DNA of 22,660 nt, taken from Clostridiales bacterium (GTDB taxonomy: Bacteria; Bacillota; Clostridia; Oscillospirales; Oscillospiraceae). Both the position numbers and the translations under genes were made by a program. Below are positions 20,831-22,660 of this stretch, piece after piece (position 1 is the stretch's first letter; every line of letters begins with the position of its first letter). The notes beneath the pieces are model-generated. The model worked only from the letters and a program-made list of their open reading frames with translations, was not told the DNA's origin and did no database searches. The stretch spans positions 1 through 22,660 of the forward strand of contig JAHAEW010000050.1 in assembly GCA_018374635.1 (NCBI GenBank), given 5' to 3'.

Positions 20831-22192
20831 ATGGCTAAGAAACGTTCAAATGGCGAAGGCAGCTTTTGGCAGCTTGCAGACCGCACATGGGTCTATCAGA
20901 TCACGGTCGGCCGTAAGGAAAATGGCGCTCCTGAGAGGAAATCCTTCAAAGGCCGCACAAAAGCGATCTGCAAACAGCGCAAAGAGGAATGGGAGGCACA
21001 ACAGGCCGCGTTGAAAGCGCAGACCGAGAACGAGCAGCGAGAGGCGGAACAGCTTGAAGAAGAACAAAAGCGGCTGGGACATTCCATAGAGTCAGAGACG
21101 CTGTTTGAGGATGCTTTTCTGGAGTGGCTTCGGCTTTATAAATCCCCTCCCACGCGCAAGCCCTCTACCTATGCCAGTTATATCGACACCTATAACACCC
21201 ATTTTGGCCCAGCATTCGGCGCCATGCCTTTGTATCAGATCACGCAGGATGTGATACAGGAATACTACCAGATCAAGCAGCTGAACGGCGGCCGAATGGA
21301 TGGGAAGAAGGGCGGCCTCTCGCCCAAGACGATCCGGAACCACCACATGATACTAAAGGACTTCTTTGCATACGCCATCGGGAAGTACAAGCTGCCGGGC
21401 AACCCGACGCTCAGTACCACACGGCCGGAAGTCGTTCAGAAAGAGATGCGTGTTCTGAGTCCTGATGAAATGCGGATTTTCATTGAAGAAGTCATGAAGG
21501 AAACCCAGCGCATCGCAATCCTTACAGATTTGTTCGTTGGCTTCAGAGTGGGAGAGCTGTTGGCGCTGGAAATTTCGGATCTGAACCTGGAGCGCCAGAC
21601 CCTTACGATCAATAAAAATCTCATTCGGGTGAAAACCGAGGCGCTGTCCCTGGAGAATCCAAACATTAAAATTCTCAACTATGACCCGGAGAAAAAGACT
21701 CATCTTATTGTGCAGAGCACACCTAAGACGAAGAGCTCAAACCGTGAGATCGCGATTTCTGATGGGCTGTGCGAACTGCTGGTGCGGCACATCTTCACGC
21801 TGGCACACTCCAGTTGGCCTAATCCGGATAACCTGCTGTTCCCCTCGAAAGCTGGAACTTACATTGATCCCAAGTCCTTTGAGATCCGCTTGACCGCCAT
21901 ATCCAAGCGGTGCGAGATCAAAAAGGTAAATCCACACGCATTGAGGCACACATTGGCGACCCGTCTGGTGGAGGAGAAGACGCCGCTGAATATCGTACAG
22001 GGTATTCTGGGACATTCATCTATTGAAACGACCAGAAAATATCTGCATAAGAACGACGATGTGGAGCGGGACGCGATCACCGCCATGACGGATTATCTGG
22101 ATATGGAGAAGCTGTCAAATGCGCCTCGGCTCAACGGAGCCAGGAAGCGGGCGAAATTTGCTGGCATTACACTGCCGCACTTTTCAGAGTGA
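20831..22192 (+). CDS. int: Tyrosine site-specific integrase
   Basis: A 453-residue product from ATG 20831 with GGAGG at 20821-20825. The N-terminus (KKRSNGEGSFWQ ... KSFKGRTKA) is an arm-binding domain, residues 80-190 the core-binding domain, and residues 200-430 the catalytic domain. Active-site residues are seen as R239 (GFRVGELLAL), the Lys region PKTKSSNRE, H369-x-x-R372 (HALRH), H395 (LGHSS) and the nucleophile Y404 (TRKYLH). All are present, so the enzyme is probably active. It reads toward the 3' end of an initiator tRNA-Met gene, the likely attachment site. Confidence 0.95.
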   Translation: MAKKRSNGEGSFWQLADRTWVYQITVGRKENGAPERKSFKGRTKAICKQRKEEWEAQQAALKAQTENEQREAEQLEEEQKRLGHSIESETLFEDAFLEWLRLYKSPPTRKPSTYASYIDTYNTHFGPAFGAMPLYQITQDVIQEYYQIKQLNGGRMDGKKGGLSPKTIRNHHMILKDFFAYAIGKYKLPGNPTLSTTRPEVVQKEMRVLSPDEMRIFIEEVMKETQRIAILTDLFVGFRVGELLALEISDLNLERQTLTINKNLIRVKTEALSLENPNIKILNYDPEKKTHLIVQSTPKTKSSNREIAISDGLCELLVRHIFTLAHSSWPNPDNLLFPSKAGTYIDPKSFEIRLTAISKRCEIKKVNPHALRHTLATRLVEEKTPLNIVQGILGHSSIETTRKYLHKNDDVERDAITAMTDYLDMEKLSNAPRLNGARKRAKFAGITLPHFSE

Positions 22193-22228
22193 CTTCATAT
22201 CCGCAGGAACGCTGGCTGAGAGATGATT

Positions 22229-22387
22229 TTGCAAACTCTGCGCGGTTGCCTACTTTATTGCAAACAGAGTTTGAAGAGCATTTCGAGCTGGATCACCGCT
22301 CTACAAATTGGAGGAACTTTTTATGAGGGAATAAAAAAGAAAAAATCCCGAGGAGGCTCTTCGGGAAAATCAACTGCAAATTGCAAC
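22229..22387. repeat. TTGCAAAC-type repeats after the integrase, putative att arm sites
   Basis: TTGCAAAC occurs at 22229-22236 and 22258-22265, with related TGCAAA at 22375-22380 and TTGCAAC at 22381-22387. The first two are part of an exact 9-bp inverted pair: CAAACTCTG (22232-22240) and CAGAGTTTG (22265-22273). Repeats between an integrase gene and its tRNA are the usual place for arm-type binding sites; this role is inferred. Confidence 0.5.
22330..22366 (-). terminator. Leftward terminator facing the tRNA genes
   Basis: Read on the minus strand, a short stem formed by TCCCGA (22361-22366) and TCGGGA (22346-22351) is followed by a T-rich tract (the A-rich 22330-22345 on the plus strand). 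It would end transcripts coming from the tRNA genes before they enter the integrase antisense. Confidence 0.6.
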
Positions 22388-22396
22388 GGGGGAAAG

Positions 22397-22434
22397 GAAA
22401 AGTCCTGAAACCCTTGCGGTTTCAGGACTTTTTG
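22397..22434. terminator. Bidirectional terminator next to tRNA-fMet
   Basis: AAAAGTCCTGAAACC and GGTTTCAGGACTTTTT form a stem of about 15 bp around CTTGC, with A-rich and T-rich flanks, so it can act on both strands. It touches the CCA end of the tRNA gene. It serves the integrase on the plus strand and the tRNA transcript on the minus strand. Confidence 0.88.
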
Positions 22435-22508
22435 GTTGCGGGGGATGGACTTGAACCACCGGCCTCCGGGTTATGAGCCCGACGAGCTACCAACTGCTCT
22501 ACCCCGCG
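22433..22508 (-). tRNA. tRNA-fMet (CAT), complete
   Basis: A 76-nt gene on the minus strand with encoded CCA (22433-22435). The acceptor stem CGCGGGG / CCCCGCA has the unpaired C1-A72 that marks initiator tRNA. The anticodon stem has the three G-C pairs of initiators (TCGGG CTCATAA CCCGG), and the anticodon is CAT. The T arm is GGTGG TTCAAGT CCATC. Its 3' end faces the integrase gene, so it is the likely integration target, restored by the element. Confidence 0.93.
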
Positions 22509-22561
22509 ATGTTCACTTTTCCGCGGCTTCCGGTACTGCCCCGGAAGTGCTGGTAACTACT

Positions 22562-22604
22562 CGGGTTATGAGCCCGACGAGCTACCAAGCTGCTCTACCC
22601 CGCG
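22562..22604 (-). pseudogene. Truncated 5' half of a second tRNA-fMet
   Basis: Positions 22604 down to 22562 match the first 43 nt of initiator tRNA: acceptor strand CGCGGGG, D arm and anticodon arm with CAT. After ACCCG the sequence departs completely from tRNA. The copy differs from the intact gene by one extra base in the D loop (AGCTTGG against AGTTGG). It lies 3 bp after the CCA of the tRNA-Leu, which is where a native tRNA-fMet would be expected. Confidence 0.85.
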
Positions 22605-22607
22605 ATA

Positions 22608-22660
22608 TGGTGCCGGAGACCGGGGTCGAACCGGCACGGGATTCCTCCCACGGGATTTTA
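22608..22660 (-). tRNA. tRNA-Leu (TAA), 3' part, cut by the window edge
   Basis: The minus strand shows the second half of a class II tRNA: anticodon TAA at the window edge, a long variable arm (CCCGTGGGAGGAATCCCG), T arm with GGTTCGACCCC, and acceptor GTCTCCGGCACCA with encoded CCA at 22608-22610. The 5' half lies beyond the window. Upstream of two tRNA-fMet copies, it is part of a chromosomal tRNA cluster. Confidence 0.88.

Noticed and set aside
1..22660. CRISPR arrays, rRNA genes and insertion sequences
   Set aside because: I looked for regularly spaced repeats, rRNA-like stretches and transposase motifs and saw none; the only recombinase is the tyrosine integrase.

Overview
The window is the right-hand end of a large integrated mobile element in a Bacillota genome, most likely a gut Clostridia of the Oscillospiraceae type. 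That placement is an inference from the GC-rich codon use, the strong GGAGG ribosome sites and the tRNA sequences. No relaxase, coupling protein or type IV secretion gene is visible, so whether this is an ICE, an integrated plasmid or a phage-plasmid must be decided from sequence to the left. All protein genes read rightward; the tRNA genes at the far right read leftward.

Layout. (1) Positions 1-284: tandem GC-rich repeats and a wobble-rich terminator or attenuator. (2) Positions 285-6244: a JAMM/JAB peptidase-like protein, a ThiF/E1-like activating enzyme and a DnaN-like sliding clamp, joined by ATGA overlaps, then an unknown protein, an AbrB-type regulator, a DUF4313-like protein, a beta-rich protein and a small ORF, ending at a terminator-like hairpin. 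(3) Positions 6335-17810: one unidirectional array of 16 genes ending in a strong terminator. It holds an NPPY-type methyltransferase-like protein, a 'plasmid-related' small protein, several unknown proteins, a prokaryotic E2-like protein (PRTRC-B/Prok-E2_D type), a Rad52-type single-strand annealing protein, an SbcC/Rad50-like ATPase, a CHC2/Toprim primase-like protein and small cysteine-rich proteins. (4) Positions 17943-20423: a sigma-A promoter, an atypical OmpR-type response regulator, a long regulatory-looking intergenic region with a possible leader peptide and hairpins, a sigma-region-4-like protein and a small unknown gene. (5) Positions 20515-22660: an excisionase-like HTH gene, a tyrosine integrase, putative attachment-arm repeats, two terminators facing each other, a complete initiator tRNA-Met, a truncated second copy of it and the 3' part of a tRNA-Leu.

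How it may work together. E1-like, E2-like and JAB proteins are the known parts of PRTRC-type (ParB-related, ThiF-related cassette) ubiquitin-like systems of mobile elements. Here they are interleaved with DNA maintenance genes: the E1 is translationally coupled to a sliding clamp, and the E2 lies 2 bp from a Rad52-like annealase. The most interesting hypothesis is that a ubiquitin-like modifier acts on element-borne replication or recombination proteins, by analogy with PCNA and Rad52 modification in eukaryotes. No modifier gene could be identified with confidence in the window. The response regulator, sigma-like protein, excisionase and integrase form the likely control and excision module.
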